From Chloroflexia bacterium SDU3-3 (GTDB taxonomy: Bacteria; Chloroflexota; Chloroflexia; Chloroflexales; Roseiflexaceae): a DNA stretch of 64,000 nucleotides. The notes below the pieces were generated by a model. That model did no database searches. It saw only the letters and a list, made by a program, of their open reading frames with translations, and was not told the DNA's origin. The stretch spans positions 310,001-374,000 of the forward strand of contig WBOU01000007.1 in the NCBI GenBank assembly GCA_009268125.1. The letters run 5' to 3'. Made by a program: the position numbers and the translations under genes. Of this stretch, positions 9,223 to 19,742 are shown piece by piece (position 1 is the stretch's first letter; each line of letters opens with the position of its first letter).

Positions 9223-10089
9223 ATGACAGAGGCTACGATTGGGGTGATTGGCGGCAGCGGGCTGTACGCTATGCCGGGGCTGGCCGATGTGGAGCAGGTG
9301 GCGCTGCAGACGCCCTTCGGGTCGCCGAGCGACACCTATGTGGTGGGCACGCTGGGCGGGCAGCGCGTGGCCTTCCTGCCGCGCCACGGCTTGGGCCACC
9401 GCCTCACGCCCAGCGAGGTGCCCAGCCGCGCCAACATTTTTGGGTTCAAGCAGCTGGGAGTAAAGGCGCTGATCGCGGTGAGCGCGGTGGGCAGCCTGCG
9501 CGAGGACTACGCCCCAGGGCAGCTGGTGGTGCCCACCCAGCTCTTCGACCGCACCAAGGGCATCCGCCCGGCCAGCTTCTTTGGCGAGGGCATCGTGGCC
9601 CACGTGCCCTTCGACAAGCCCTTCGACCCCGCGCTCTCGGCCATCCTGTTCGAGGCGGCGCAGCGGGCCGGGGCGGCGGTGCACTTCGGCGGCACCTACA
9701 CCTGCATGGAAGGGCCGCAGTTCTCGACCTTGGCCGAGAGCGAGGAGAACCGCCGCGCTGGGTTCGACCTGGTGGGCATGACGGCCCTGCCCGAGGCCAA
9801 GCTGGCCCGCGAGGCCGAGATTCCCTACGCCATGTTTGCCATGGTCACCGACTACGACTGCTGGCACCCCTCGCACGACGCGGTGACGGTGGAGATGGTG
9901 GTGGCGACCATGCACAAGAACACCGCCGCCGCCCAGCAGAGCATCGCCCAGGCCATCCCCGCCATTGCGGCTGGCTTCGACAGCCCGGCCTACCACGCCC
10001 TGGCCGGGGCGATCATGACTGCGCCCGAGGCCATTCCGGCGGAGCGCAGGCAGGCGCTGGCGCTGCTGGTGGGCAAGTACCTGGGCTAG
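9223..10089 (+). CDS. mtnP: S-methyl-5'-thioadenosine phosphorylase (MtnP)
   Basis: Soluble purine-nucleoside-phosphorylase-family enzyme of 288 residues that cleaves methylthioadenosine with phosphate in methionine salvage. The N-terminal GVIGGSGLY phosphate-binding motif, PRHGLGHRLTPSEVPSRANI, SAVGSLREDYAPGQLVVPTQLFDRT and CMEGPQFST are all as expected. The start has a clear AGGAGA site six bases upstream. Some relatives prefer methylthioinosine or guanosine; substrate choice cannot be proved here. The gene stands alone between the kinase promoter and a small membrane protein. Confidence 0.93.
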   Translation: MTEATIGVIGGSGLYAMPGLADVEQVALQTPFGSPSDTYVVGTLGGQRVAFLPRHGLGHRLTPSEVPSRANIFGFKQLGVKALIAVSAVGSLREDYAPGQLVVPTQLFDRTKGIRPASFFGEGIVAHVPFDKPFDPALSAILFEAAQRAGAAVHFGGTYTCMEGPQFSTLAESEENRRAGFDLVGMTALPEAKLAREAEIPYAMFAMVTDYDCWHPSHDAVTVEMVVATMHKNTAAAQQSIAQAIPAIAAGFDSPAYHALAGAIMTAPEAIPAERRQALALLVGKYLG

Positions 10090-10128
10090 GCCGCCCTGGC
10101 CAGCAGCGTCCGCCGTGGTGCTGCTGGC

Positions 10129-10398
10129 CTACGCCTCGGGCCGCTCGGCCTGGGGCTGCAGCGGCTCGGGCGCGGTGAACACAGTGGCGTAGTGCAGCAG
10201 CCAGTAGATCGCGGCGGGCAGCACCCCGCCCAGCAGTGCGGCCAGCATCCACCAGCGCGGCCCGACCATGTGCGTGGCCAGGCCGCGCTGCTCGCGGGCC
10301 GATGCGTCGCGCGACACGCCTGCGGCGAAGGCGATATGCAGCAGGATGGTGGCCACTCCCCAGATGAGTATGATCAGCAGCGTGATGCTATTTGACAT
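10129..10398 (-). CDS. Small two-helix membrane protein of unknown function
   Basis: 89-residue protein with two predicted membrane segments (ITLLIILIWGVATILLHIAFAA and WWMLAALLGGVLPAAIYWLL) joined by a charged loop, and a proline/glutamate-rich tail. A GAGGA site precedes the ATG. I do not recognise the family. It is convergent with mtnP. Confidence 0.65.
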   Translation of the reverse strand: MSNSITLLIILIWGVATILLHIAFAAGVSRDASAREQRGLATHMVGPRWWMLAALLGGVLPAAIYWLLHYATVFTAPEPLQPQAERPEA

Positions 10399-10520
10399 GA
10401 TGGTCCTCGCTCAATCCAGAATCCATAGTAAGGTACGATGTACGAATCGCTCGGTTTCACCCCTGCCCGTCCCAATGCGCCGCGCGCCTGCAATCAGCTG
10501 CCAGCGCCCGCCATGAATGA

Positions 10521-10529
10521 TGGTATAAT
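10521..10529 (+). promoter_or_regulatory. Extended -10 promoter before the GT2 gene
   Basis: TGGTATAAT, an extended -10 box, lies 33 bases before the start codon of the glycosyltransferase; no good -35 is visible. Confidence 0.5.
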
Positions 10530-10562
10530 GCCCGCCAGATATGGATAGATGGAGAGCGGCGA

Positions 10563-11465
10563 ATGCCCACGCTGGCAATAGTCATCGTTAACTACAACAC
10601 CCGCGATCTGCTGCGCGACTGCCTGCGCTCGCTGGATGCCCACCCCATGGCCACGCAGGTGACCACCTGGGTGGTGGATAACGCATCCGCCGATGGCAGC
10701 CCCGCCATGGTGGCCTCCGAGTTCCCGCACGTGCGCCTGATCGCCAGCCCCACCAACGGCGGCTACGCCTACGCCAACAACTTGGCCCTGAGCGAGGCCC
10801 TGGCCGACCAGGCCAGCCAGCCTGACTATGTGATGCTGCTGAACAGCGACACCGTGGTGCCCGAGGGCGCGGTCGACGCGCTGGTGGGCTATATGCAGCA
10901 GCACCCCGCCGTGGGCGCGTGCGGCCCCAAGCTGCTGCTGGCCAGCGGCAAGCTTGATCTGGCCTGCCGCCGCTCGTTCCCATCGCCAGCGGCCTTCGTG
11001 TACCACGCGGTTGGCCTCTCGAAGCTCTTCCCCTCCAGCCCGCGCTTTGGGGCCTACAACATGACCTACGCCGACATCGACCAGGAGCTAGAGGTGGATG
11101 CGGTGGTGGGCGCGTGCATGCTGGTGCGCACCGCCGCTGTGCGCGATGCCGGGCTGCTGGATGAGGCGTTCTTCATGTACGGTGAGGATCTGGACTGGGC
11201 CTACCGCATCAAGCAGTACGGCTGGAAGATCATGTATGTGCCTGCGGCGGTGGTGCACCACTACAAGCGGGCGTCGAGCAGCCAACGCCCCATCCCATCC
11301 ATCCGCGCCTTCTACGATGCGATGCGTATTTTTCACCGCAAGCACTATGCGGCCACCACGCCCGCGCCGGTCAACTGGATTATTGAAGCTGGCATCACAC
11401 TGAAGGAGGCGTGGAGCCTTGGCAGTAACCTCCTCCGCCCCGCCGCAGCCCGCCGTGTCGGCTAG
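10563..11465 (+). CDS. Family 2 glycosyltransferase (rhamnosyltransferase-like)
   Basis: GT-A fold transferase of 300 residues, similar to WbbL-type cell-surface rhamnosyltransferases. It has [18 protein letters not shown] at the N-terminus, [11 protein letters not shown], a DXD-like [14 protein letters not shown], and the acceptor-side motif [25 protein letters not shown]. It is soluble or membrane-associated. A GGAGAG site precedes the ATG. Its 3' end overlaps the start of the following sugar-phosphotransferase gene by 47 bases, so the pair is a tight unit for making a surface or exopolysaccharide repeat. Confidence 0.88.
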   Translation: MPTLAIVIVNYNTRDLLRDCLRSLDAHPMATQVTTWVVDNASADGSPAMVASEFPHVRLIASPTNGGYAYANNLALSEALADQASQPDYVMLLNSDTVVPEGAVDALVGYMQQHPAVGACGPKLLLASGKLDLACRRSFPSPAAFVYHAVGLSKLFPSSPRFGAYNMTYADIDQELEVDAVVGACMLVRTAAVRDAGLLDEAFFMYGEDLDWAYRIKQYGWKIMYVPAAVVHHYKRASSSQRPIPSIRAFYDAMRIFHRKHYAATTPAPVNWIIEAGITLKEAWSLGSNLLRPAAARRVG

Positions 11466-12879
11466 GCGGGTGCCGCTCTGGGTGCGGCGTATGGCGCTGC
11501 TGGCTGCGGCTGTGGGCTGCGACACGCTGGCGGTAAATGCGGCCCTGATCGGTGCCTACAGCTGGCGCTACAGTGTGGGCGATCTGAACGATCTCACCTT
11601 CCCAGATGACCCGCTGACCATCCCGCTGTTCCTGGTGCTGATCAATGTGGTGTTCATGGCCACCTTCATCGGCACCGGGCTGTATGTGCTGCGGCGCGGC
11701 GTCTCGCGCGTGGATGAGATGTTTAAGGTGGTGGTGGCGCTGTCGCTGGGCATGTTTGGCGCGCTGGTGGTCAACTCGTTCCTCACCGCGCCAGTGCCGC
11801 TCACCCCGGCGCTGATCGCGATCTGCTGGGGCAGCGCGGTGCTGGCCACGGTGCTGCTGCGGCTGTTCTACCGCACCCTGCTCTACGCCCTGCGGCGGCG
11901 CGGCTTCGACTCGCGGCGCGTGGTGATCGTGGGCGCGCGCGAGCCTGGCCAGGTGATCGCCGAGACGATCGCCCGCTCGCCCGAGCTGGGCTACCACGTG
12001 CAGGGCTTTGTCTCCAACAGCGCCGAGGTCGGCTCGCTGGTGCACGGCATCCCCGTGCTGGGCCGCCCCGATGTGCTGGGCGAGGTCATCCGCGACGCCC
12101 AGGCTGACGAAGTGATTATCGCGCTGTCGGGCCGCTCATCCGCCGAGGTGATGGATATTGTGGCGCTAGCCGAGGACGAGGCGGTGGAGATCAAGATCTA
12201 CCCCGACGCCTTCCAGCTGATCATCAACCCCGAGGTGACGGTGGGCGACCTGAGCGGCCTGCCGCTGCTGCCGGTGAAGAACGTGGCGCTCGACAACCCG
12301 ATCAACCGGGCTATGAAGCGCGCGCTCGACATCGTGTTCTCCAGCGTGGTGCTGCTGCTGCTCTCGCCGGTGATGGTGCTGATCGCGCTGCTGGTGCGGC
12401 TGGAGTCGCGCGGGCCGGTGTTTTTCATCCAGGAGCGCGTGGGGCTGGATGGCAAACCCTTCCCGACCATCAAGTTCCGCACCATGCGCTCCGATGCGCC
12501 GCAGATCAGCAACTGGACGGTGGAGAACGACCCGCGCATCACCACCATCGGGCGCTTCCTGCGCCGCTACTCGCTGGATGAGCTGCCGCAGTTCATCAAC
12601 GTGCTGCGCGGCGAGATGAGCGTGGTGGGGCCGCGCCCCGAGCAGCCGCGCTGGGTCGAGGAGTTCAGCCGCAGCATCCCGCGCTATGTGCGCCGCCACC
12701 GCCAGAAGGCCGGCATCACCGGCTGGGCCCAGGTGAACGGCCTGCGCGGCGACACCAGCATCGAGGAGCGCACGCGCTACGACCTCTACTATGTGGAGAA
12801 CTGGTCGCTGCTGTTTGACATCAAGATTATCATAAAGACGGCGGTGGGCGTCTTTACCGGAAAAGTCAGCGGGTACTGA
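11419..12879 (+). CDS. Undecaprenyl-phosphate sugar phosphotransferase (WcaJ/WbaP family)
   Basis: Polyprenyl glycosylphosphotransferase of 486 residues that starts lipid-linked exopolysaccharide units by moving a sugar phosphate onto undecaprenyl phosphate. Several N-terminal membrane helices (about 20-150) are followed by a CoA-binding-like domain ([19 protein letters not shown]) and the C-terminal catalytic domain beginning [20 protein letters not shown], with [45 protein letters not shown] and [11 protein letters not shown]. The start is a TTG at 11419 with a full AAGGAGG site at 11403-11409, inside the preceding gene. Confidence 0.93.
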   Translation: MAVTSSAPPQPAVSARRVPLWVRRMALLAAAVGCDTLAVNAALIGAYSWRYSVGDLNDLTFPDDPLTIPLFLVLINVVFMATFIGTGLYVLRRGVSRVDEMFKVVVALSLGMFGALVVNSFLTAPVPLTPALIAICWGSAVLATVLLRLFYRTLLYALRRRGFDSRRVVIVGAREPGQVIAETIARSPELGYHVQGFVSNSAEVGSLVHGIPVLGRPDVLGEVIRDAQADEVIIALSGRSSAEVMDIVALAEDEAVEIKIYPDAFQLIINPEVTVGDLSGLPLLPVKNVALDNPINRAMKRALDIVFSSVVLLLLSPVMVLIALLVRLESRGPVFFIQERVGLDGKPFPTIKFRTMRSDAPQISNWTVENDPRITTIGRFLRRYSLDELPQFINVLRGEMSVVGPRPEQPRWVEEFSRSIPRYVRRHRQKAGITGWAQVNGLRGDTSIEERTRYDLYYVENWSLLFDIKIIIKTAVGVFTGKVSGY

Positions 12880-12921
12880 TCGCTTCCCAATGCGGGTTTG
12901 AATAGAGTGCGAGGAGCACGC

Positions 12922-14379
12922 ATGGCAGAACTATATCATCTGACGATCGCCGAGGCGCGAACGCTGCTGGATACGGGCAAGGTCTCCTCCGAGGAGCTGA
13001 CGACGGCATTTCTGTCGCGCATCGAGGCGGTGGAGCCGAGCATCCGCGCCTTCCTCCAGGTCACAGGCGATCAGGCGCTGGCCCAGGCCAAAGCCGCCGA
13101 CGCCGAGCGCATGGCGGGCGCGGCGGTCGCGCCGCTGCACGGCATCCCCCTGGGCATCAAGGATGTGATCTCGACCAAGGGCGTCACCACCACCTGCGGC
13201 TCGAAGATCCTGGAGAACTATGTGCCGCCCTTCAACGCCACCGTGATGGAGCGGCTGAATGCGGCGGGCGCGGTGATGCTGGGCAAGCTGAACTGCGACG
13301 AGTTCGCGATGGGCTCCTCGACCGAGAACAGCGCCTTCGGCGTGACGCGCAACCCCTGGGACACCGAGCGCGTGCCCGGCGGCTCGTCGGGCGGCTCGGC
13401 GGCGGCGCTGGCGGCGGGCGAGGCCATGGGCACCCTGGGCACCGACACCGGCGGCAGCGTGCGCCAGCCCGCCGCGCTGTGCGGCATCACCGGCCTGAAG
13501 CCCACCTATGGCCGCGTCTCGCGCTTCGGCCTGGTGGCCTACGGCTCCTCGCTCGATCAGATCGGCCCTATGGCCCAGACCGCCCGCGACTGCGCCATCC
13601 TGCTGCAGGCCACGGCGGGCCACGACGAGCGCGACGCCACCACCGCCCAGGTGGCCGTGCCCGACTACCTGGCGGGCCTGACAGGTGATGTGCGGGGCCT
13701 GCGCATCGGTGTGCCCAAGGAGTACTTTGTCGAGGGCATGCAGCCGGGGGTGGAGTCCACCGTGCGCGCCGCGATCGAGGCGCTGCGCGAGCGCGGTGCC
13801 GAGGTGGTGGAGGTCTCGCTGCCGCACACATCCTACGCGTTGCCGGTCTACTACATCATCGCGCCAGCCGAGGCCAGCGCCAACCTGGCCCGCTTCGATG
13901 CCGTGCGCTACGGCCTGCACGAGGAGGGCGCGGACTACTGGCAGACCCTGGCGCAGTCGCGCGGCGCGGGCTTCGGGCCCGAGGTGCGGCGGCGCATCAT
14001 GCTGGGTACCTACGCGCTCTCGGCGGGCTATTACGATGCCTACTACAAGCGTGCCCAGCAGGTGCGCACGCTCATCCGCCGCGATTTCATGCAGGCCTTC
14101 GAGCAGGTGGATGTGATCGCCACGCCCACCTCGCCCTCGGTGGCTTTCAAGATCGGCGAGAACACCGACGACCCGCTGGCGATGTACCTGGAGGATGTCT
14201 GCACGCTGCCGGTGAGCCTGGCTGGCCTGCCCGGCCTGGCGGTGCCCTGCGGCTTCTCCGACGGGCTGCCGGTGGGCATCCAGCTGGTCGGCAAGCCCTT
14301 CGACGAGGCCACGCTGTTCCGCGTGGGCGACGCCTACCAGCAGATCACCGACTGGCACACCCGCCGCCCGCAGCTCTAA
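12922..14379 (+). CDS. gatA: Asp-tRNA(Asn)/Glu-tRNA(Gln) amidotransferase subunit A
   Basis: Amidase-signature subunit of GatCAB, 485 residues. It releases ammonia from glutamine to convert Glu-tRNA(Gln) and Asp-tRNA(Asn). The Lys-Ser-Ser catalytic triad is intact: K80 (GIPLGIKD), S155 (VPGGSSGGSAAALAAG) and S179 (GTDTGGSVRQPAALCG). The start has a GAGGAGC site. gatB and gatC are not beside it; it may be cotranscribed with the upstream polysaccharide gene 42 bases away, though the functions are unrelated. Confidence 0.96.
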   Translation: MAELYHLTIAEARTLLDTGKVSSEELTTAFLSRIEAVEPSIRAFLQVTGDQALAQAKAADAERMAGAAVAPLHGIPLGIKDVISTKGVTTTCGSKILENYVPPFNATVMERLNAAGAVMLGKLNCDEFAMGSSTENSAFGVTRNPWDTERVPGGSSGGSAAALAAGEAMGTLGTDTGGSVRQPAALCGITGLKPTYGRVSRFGLVAYGSSLDQIGPMAQTARDCAILLQATAGHDERDATTAQVAVPDYLAGLTGDVRGLRIGVPKEYFVEGMQPGVESTVRAAIEALRERGAEVVEVSLPHTSYALPVYYIIAPAEASANLARFDAVRYGLHEEGADYWQTLAQSRGAGFGPEVRRRIMLGTYALSAGYYDAYYKRAQQVRTLIRRDFMQAFEQVDVIATPTSPSVAFKIGENTDDPLAMYLEDVCTLPVSLAGLPGLAVPCGFSDGLPVGIQLVGKPFDEATLFRVGDAYQQITDWHTRRPQL

Positions 14380-14398
14380 GGTGCGGCGCGCGGCCCAG

Positions 14399-14436
14399 AC
14401 AAGCGGCGCGGGGAGCGAATCCCCCGCGCCGCTTGT
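14399..14436. terminator. Bidirectional terminator between gatA and the peroxiredoxin gene
   Basis: Perfect 15-bp stem ACAAGCGGCGCGGGG / CCCCGCGCCGCTTGT with an 8-base loop, sitting between convergent genes. Confidence 0.8.
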
Positions 14437-14441
14437 TGCGC

Positions 14442-14942
14442 CTACCCTTCGGCGGCGAGCTGCTGCACGATCGCCAGCGCCTCATCCACGTGCTTGCCGA
14501 AGTTGAACATCGAGTTGAAGATGTGCCGCACCACGCCCCGGCGGTCGATCACATACGTCACCCGCCCCGGCATCACCCCGAACAGCGCGGGCACACCGTA
14601 GAGCCTGCGCACCGCGCCGCCTGCATCGCTCAGCAGCACAAAGGGCAGCCGGTGCTTGTCGGCAAAGGCCTGGTGCGAGTCGCTGGTGTCGGTGCTGATG
14701 CCCACCACCTCGGCCCCGGCATCCTGGAACACCGCGTAGCTGTCGCGGAAGGCGCAGGCCTCGGCGGTGCAGCCCGAGGTGTTGTCCTTCGGGTAGAAGT
14801 ACAGCACCACCACGCGCTGCCCCAGCAGCGCGCTCAGCGCCACCGGCTCGCCCGACTGATTGGGCAGCGTAAAATCTGGTGCGCGGTCGCCAACCTTCAC
14901 TGGCCCCTCGGCCACCTTCCCGATGATCTCGTTCGCAGACAT
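14442..14942 (-). CDS. bcp: Thiol peroxidase, PrxQ/Bcp type
   Basis: Soluble peroxiredoxin of 166 residues that reduces hydroperoxides with thioredoxin. The active-site stretch FYPKDNTSGCTAEACAFRD carries T55, peroxidatic C58 and the resolving C63 five residues later, the alpha2 two-Cys arrangement of PrxQ. The start at 14942 has GGGGGAG upstream; an in-frame ATG at 14963 lacks a site. A TATAAT box lies at 15004-14999 on the minus strand, and a dispersed repeat sits just behind that promoter. Confidence 0.93.
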   Translation of the reverse strand: MSANEIIGKVAEGPVKVGDRAPDFTLPNQSGEPVALSALLGQRVVVLYFYPKDNTSGCTAEACAFRDSYAVFQDAGAEVVGISTDTSDSHQAFADKHRLPFVLLSDAGGAVRRLYGVPALFGVMPGRVTYVIDRRGVVRHIFNSMFNFGKHVDEALAIVQQLAAEG

Positions 14943-14998
14943 AGCTCCCCCAGCCGATTTCAAAGGGTTCTCTACGCTCGTTGCGCTTTAAGCTCACC

Positions 14999-15004
14999 AT
15001 TATA
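14999..15004 (-). promoter_or_regulatory. -10 box of the peroxiredoxin gene
   Basis: TATAAT on the minus strand, about 57 bases before the start codon; the -35 region is A-rich but not canonical. Confidence 0.5.
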
Positions 15005-15029
15005 CTCCGCTTTGCGGCGGCGCTTTTTT

Positions 15030-15112
15030 ACCACGGGGCTTCTTTACCACGAAGACGCGAAGGTGCGAAGATTTTTTACCACCAAGACACCAAGACACCA
15101 AGATTCGGCAGA
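15030..15112 (-). repeat. Dispersed 8-bp-period repeat upstream of bcp
   Basis: Contains TACCACGAAGACGCGAAGG and then TACCACCAAGACACCAAG with an extra ACACCAAG unit. It belongs to the family seen at about ten intergenic places in this window. On the minus strand it reads CTTGGTGTCTTGGTGGTAAA toward the bcp promoter and ends within about 10 bases of the -35 position. Confidence 0.85.
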
Positions 15113-15173
15113 ATGGTTTTGCAATAAAACCATGCTAGCTACGAGCTAGCGAGGGGTTCACCGAGGAAAGAGG

Positions 15174-15201
15174 GGGCCGTGCTCCGCCCGGAGCACGGCC
15201 C
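15174..15201 (-). terminator. Hairpin after the esterase gene
   Basis: Perfect 13-bp stem GGGCCGTGCTCCG / CGGAGCACGGCCC, ten bases past the minus-strand stop of the esterase; no strong T-run. Confidence 0.6.
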
Positions 15202-15210
15202 TGCCGCCAG

Positions 15211-15861
15211 CTAGCCTAGCCGCGCGCGCAGCCAGCCCACCACCGCATCCAGGCTGGCCGCGCTCACCTCGTGGCCCATGGGGAACTCGTGGTAGGCCAG
15301 GTCGACCGGCAGCGCCGCGAACACCTCGCGGCTCTGGCGACCGTGGCGGATGGGCAGCACATCGTCGTACACACCGTGCACGATCAGCACCGGCCTGTGG
15401 GCCAGCGCCGCCGGGTCGGCGGGGGCCATGTCGGGGGTGGCGCTGCCGCTCATCAGCGCCGCCCCGGCTAGCATGTCGGGGCGGGCCAGCAGCGTGGCCG
15501 CGCTCATGATCGCGCCCTGGCTGAAGCCCAGCAGGTACACCGGCCCGCCCTGGGGCTGGTAGGCGGCCTGGGCCTCGGCCACCAGCTGGATGACCCGCTG
15601 GCGCGCGGCCTGCACATCCTCGGCGCTGAAGCGCACGCCGTCCTCGCGCCAGTCGAGCGGGAACCAGGCGTAGGCACCCTGCCCCAGCGCGATCGGGGCG
15701 CGCACCGATACCACGGTGTAGCGCGGGTCGATGTAGGGCGCGAGGCCGAACAGGTCGCGCTCGTTGGAGCCGTAGCCGTGCAGCAGGATGAGCAGCGGCG
15801 CGGCCTGGCTGGGCTGGGCCGCGCGGGCGAGGTGAAAGAGCGAGAGCTGTGGCTGTGTCAT
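15211..15861 (-). CDS. Alpha/beta hydrolase, phospholipase/carboxylesterase family
   Basis: Soluble serine hydrolase of 216 residues. It has the oxyanion segment LILLHGYGSNERDLF, a nucleophile elbow LGFSQGAIMS, the acid Asp in VHGVYDDVLP and the His in PMGHEVS, the normal arrangement for the family (EstB, acyl-protein thioesterase-like, YpfH). The natural ester is unknown. It is the last gene of a minus-strand run with a GNAT protein and a GH13 enzyme, 22 bases after the GNAT stop. Confidence 0.87.
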   Translation of the reverse strand: MTQPQLSLFHLARAAQPSQAAPLLILLHGYGSNERDLFGLAPYIDPRYTVVSVRAPIALGQGAYAWFPLDWREDGVRFSAEDVQAARQRVIQLVAEAQAAYQPQGGPVYLLGFSQGAIMSAATLLARPDMLAGAALMSGSATPDMAPADPAALAHRPVLIVHGVYDDVLPIRHGRQSREVFAALPVDLAYHEFPMGHEVSAASLDAVVGWLRARLG

Positions 15862-15883
15862 GGGTTCTCTTCTATTGCTAGGG

Positions 15884-16323
15884 TTACTCCAGCGGCAGCC
15901 GCAGCGCCACGGCGTAGTCGCCGTAGCCGCAGCGGCGGTAGAGCGCCTGGGCGTCGTCGTTGTCGTCGCCGGTGAGGATCACCACCTCGGCTGCGCCGCG
16001 CTGGCGGGCCAGGGCGTGGGCGGCCCGCAGCAGCGCCGTGCCCACGCCCCGGCGGCGCTGGCTCGGTTCCACAAACAGGTCGCTCACCTCGGCGTAGGGC
16101 GTATCGTCGGACATAAACGGCACCACGCGCAGGCACACGAAGCCCGCAGGCTGGCCGTCGTGCTCGGCCAGCAGCGTGGTCTCCACGCCCGCGCAGGCCC
16201 GCAGCCGCGCCGCCATCTGCTCGGGCGCGATGGTGATGGCGCGGTAGTCGGCGTTGAACACCTCGAACATGCGGGCCAGCGTGGCGCTGTCGGCCTCGGT
16301 GGCCTCGCGTATCGCGATCTCGC

Positions 16324-16327
<4 letters not shown>
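15884..16327 (-). CDS. GNAT family N-acetyltransferase
   Basis: 147-residue acetyl-CoA-dependent transferase with the acetyl-CoA-binding motif VEPSQRRRGVGTALLRAAHALA and a C-terminal DAQALYRRCGYGDY strand-turn. The substrate cannot be told. Its ATG overlaps the stop of the upstream GH13 gene (ATGA), so translation is coupled, though a role in glycan use is not implied. Confidence 0.85.
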
Positions 16328-17796
<1,469 letters not shown>

Positions 17797-17861
17797 CTGG
17801 CTGCCTCGCTCCTCTGTGTCTCGCGCGAATGCTGCCCCAGGCCTAGCAAGAACAGCGCCAG

Positions 17862-19298
17862 CTAGCGCCCGCCCAGCCAGGCCTGCTCAAAATCGTTGCC
17901 CACCAGCAGTACGATGTCCACGCCCTCGGCCTCGGGCGGGTCGCCGGGGCCGGGGGTGTCGACCACGGCGCTGGCAGGCAGCCCCAGCGCGGCGGCCAGC
18001 CGCTGGGCCACCTCGGGCCGCCCGGCGAAGTCGATCAGGCGCGAGGTGTCGCTGGTGGTGATGGCGTTGTCGGGGTTCAGCATCTGGAAGCCCTGGGCGC
18101 GCAGGCTCTCGGTGATCTTGGTGGCCACGCCGTCGGTGTTGCTGGCGTTCAGCACCTGGATGCGGGCCGCCGCGCCGCCCGCCGCGCCCGCCGCGCCCTG
18201 CCAGCGGGCCACCAGCGCCTCGACATCGGCCTGGTTCCAGTAGAGATCCGAGCCGTCCATGGTCAGCTGGGCGTCGTCGGGGTTCAGGCTGAGCTGCACG
18301 ATGTGGTCGGGGCTGATCTCGCGGGCCAGCGCGGCCAGCGACGTGAGCGTGGCCGGGTCGCTCAGGGGCAGGGTGGTGCGCACGTTGGCGCTCAGCACAT
18401 CCAGCCACTTGCTGATCGCGCTGGCGTTCTCGACCAGGCCGCGCGCCTTGATCTGCTGGAGGATGGCGCGCAGCACCATCTGCTGGCGCTTGGCGCGGCC
18501 AAAGTCGTCGCTGGAGTGGCGCGAGCGGGCGAAGGTCAGCGCGGTCGCGCCATCCATCACCTGCAGACCGGCGGGCATATAGATGCGCTGCACGCCGTAG
18601 TCGTCGGTGGGGTACTCGGCATCCAGCAGGGGCTGCTGAAGGTCGATCGGCACGCCGCCGATCGCATCCACCAGCTGCGCGAACCCGCTGAAGTCGACCT
18701 GGGCCACATAGTCGATCTTCACGCCCAGGAACTGCTCCACCGTCTCGGCGGCCAGTGCGCCGCCGCCAGCGTCGGGCGCGGTGCCGCGCCCGTAGATCTG
18801 CTCGGCGTTGTTGTAGCCGGTGGCGAAGGCCGTGTTGATCTTGGCCTGGCCCACGTTGGGCACCTGCACAATCGTGTCGCGCGGGATGGAGAGCATGGCG
18901 GCGGTCTTCTGCTGCGGGTCCACGTGCACCGCGATCAGCGTGTCGCTGCGCACGCCCTCCTCGGGGTTGGTGCGCCGATCGACGCCCACCAGCAGGATGT
19001 TGAAGGGCGCGCCGAGCGAGCCTGCGGCGGGGGCGGCAGCGCCGGGCACGGCGGGCACCGCGCTCAGGCCGGATGGGGCCACGGTGGCGCGGCGCGGGTC
19101 ATCCTGCTGGATGCGGCCCATGGCGGCGTTGATGCCCGCGATGATGCTGACCATCAGCACGATGGCCACGATCCCCACCACGCCCACCGCAAGCCCGATG
19201 GGAAAGACCCGCTTTTTGGCTGCGCGTTTGGCGGCGATCCGCGCGCGGGCGGTGTCCTCGCGCGGCTGGGGCTGGCGGCGGCGTGGTGCTGTTGGCAA
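17862..19298 (-). CDS. LytR-CpsA-Psr (LCP) family protein with LytR_C domain
   Basis: Membrane-anchored protein of 478 residues thought to transfer lipid-linked glycopolymers to the cell wall. A basic cytoplasmic N-terminus (1-30) is followed by one membrane helix (about 33-55), a linker, the LCP domain (about 97-300) with ILLVGVDRR, SDTLIAVHVD, MLSIPRDTIV and ALTFARSRHSSDDFGRAKRQQ, and a C-terminal LytR_C-like domain (about 375-478). The start is a TTG with GAGAGG upstream. It may serve the polysaccharide system at 10.5-12.9 kb. Confidence 0.9.
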   Translation of the reverse strand: MPTAPRRRQPQPREDTARARIAAKRAAKKRVFPIGLAVGVVGIVAIVLMVSIIAGINAAMGRIQQDDPRRATVAPSGLSAVPAVPGAAAPAAGSLGAPFNILLVGVDRRTNPEEGVRSDTLIAVHVDPQQKTAAMLSIPRDTIVQVPNVGQAKINTAFATGYNNAEQIYGRGTAPDAGGGALAAETVEQFLGVKIDYVAQVDFSGFAQLVDAIGGVPIDLQQPLLDAEYPTDDYGVQRIYMPAGLQVMDGATALTFARSRHSSDDFGRAKRQQMVLRAILQQIKARGLVENASAISKWLDVLSANVRTTLPLSDPATLTSLAALAREISPDHIVQLSLNPDDAQLTMDGSDLYWNQADVEALVARWQGAAGAAGGAAARIQVLNASNTDGVATKITESLRAQGFQMLNPDNAITTSDTSRLIDFAGRPEVAQRLAAALGLPASAVVDTPGPGDPPEAEGVDIVLLVGNDFEQAWLGGR

Positions 19299-19440
19299 GG
19301 CGGGCCTCTCACTCTGCTTGAACGGCGGCTGGGCTAGGGGCGATTATACCAGCGGCGGCCATGCCTATCAAGGCTACGCCCGGCCTGAGCTTTCCTGAAC
19401 CATCCTGAGCAAAATACGACTTTCGGCGTAGCCAAGGGGG

Positions 19441-19470
19441 TTGACATAGAGCCGGGTACCATGATAGAGT
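19441..19470 (+). promoter_or_regulatory. Possible promoter of a structured transcript upstream of the HNH gene
   Basis: TTGACA at 19441-19446, then a weak -10 (ATAGAG at 17 or TAGAGT at 18 bases spacing). Confidence 0.45.
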
Positions 19471-19474
19471 AACC

Positions 19475-19686
19475 AGCGGATAGAAAGCCGATTGGAGTGA
19501 GCAGAACGATGATCTACGCGATATGCAGCACAGCACAAGATTGGGCGCGGGCCGGCAGCCACAGCTTGCCGCAGCTCAGCCTCGGCCTGCCTGCATACGC
19601 GAAGCCAACATGACTCGGACCGCACTGCGATGCGTTTTGCCGCTGCGCCGAGCTGGGGTTGCCCCGATCGACGCAGCGGTTTTTTG
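19475..19686 (+). ncRNA. Candidate structured RNA or attenuated leader
   Basis: About 200 bases between a TTGACA promoter and an intrinsic terminator, with no sensible gene. The core pairs CTACGCGATATGCAG (19514-19528) with CTGCATACGCGAAG (19591-19604) around an inner GGCCG/CGGCC stem, giving a long bulged hairpin. It could be a stand-alone small RNA (the size and long-hairpin shape recall 6S RNA, though I cannot match a consensus) or a regulatory leader of the HNH gene, whose GTG lies 57 bases after the terminator. Confidence 0.4.
19640..19685 (+). terminator. Intrinsic terminator upstream of the HNH gene
   Basis: Outer stem CCGCTGCG / CGCAGCGG, inner GGGG/CCCC, followed directly by six T. 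It is in the sense direction ahead of the HNH gene, so it ends the upstream transcript or attenuates the gene. Confidence 0.7.
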
Positions 19687-19742
19687 TTGCCGCGCGCCCA
19701 GCCCCAGCCCCTGGCACCTGAAAAGCTCTGAGGGGTGACATC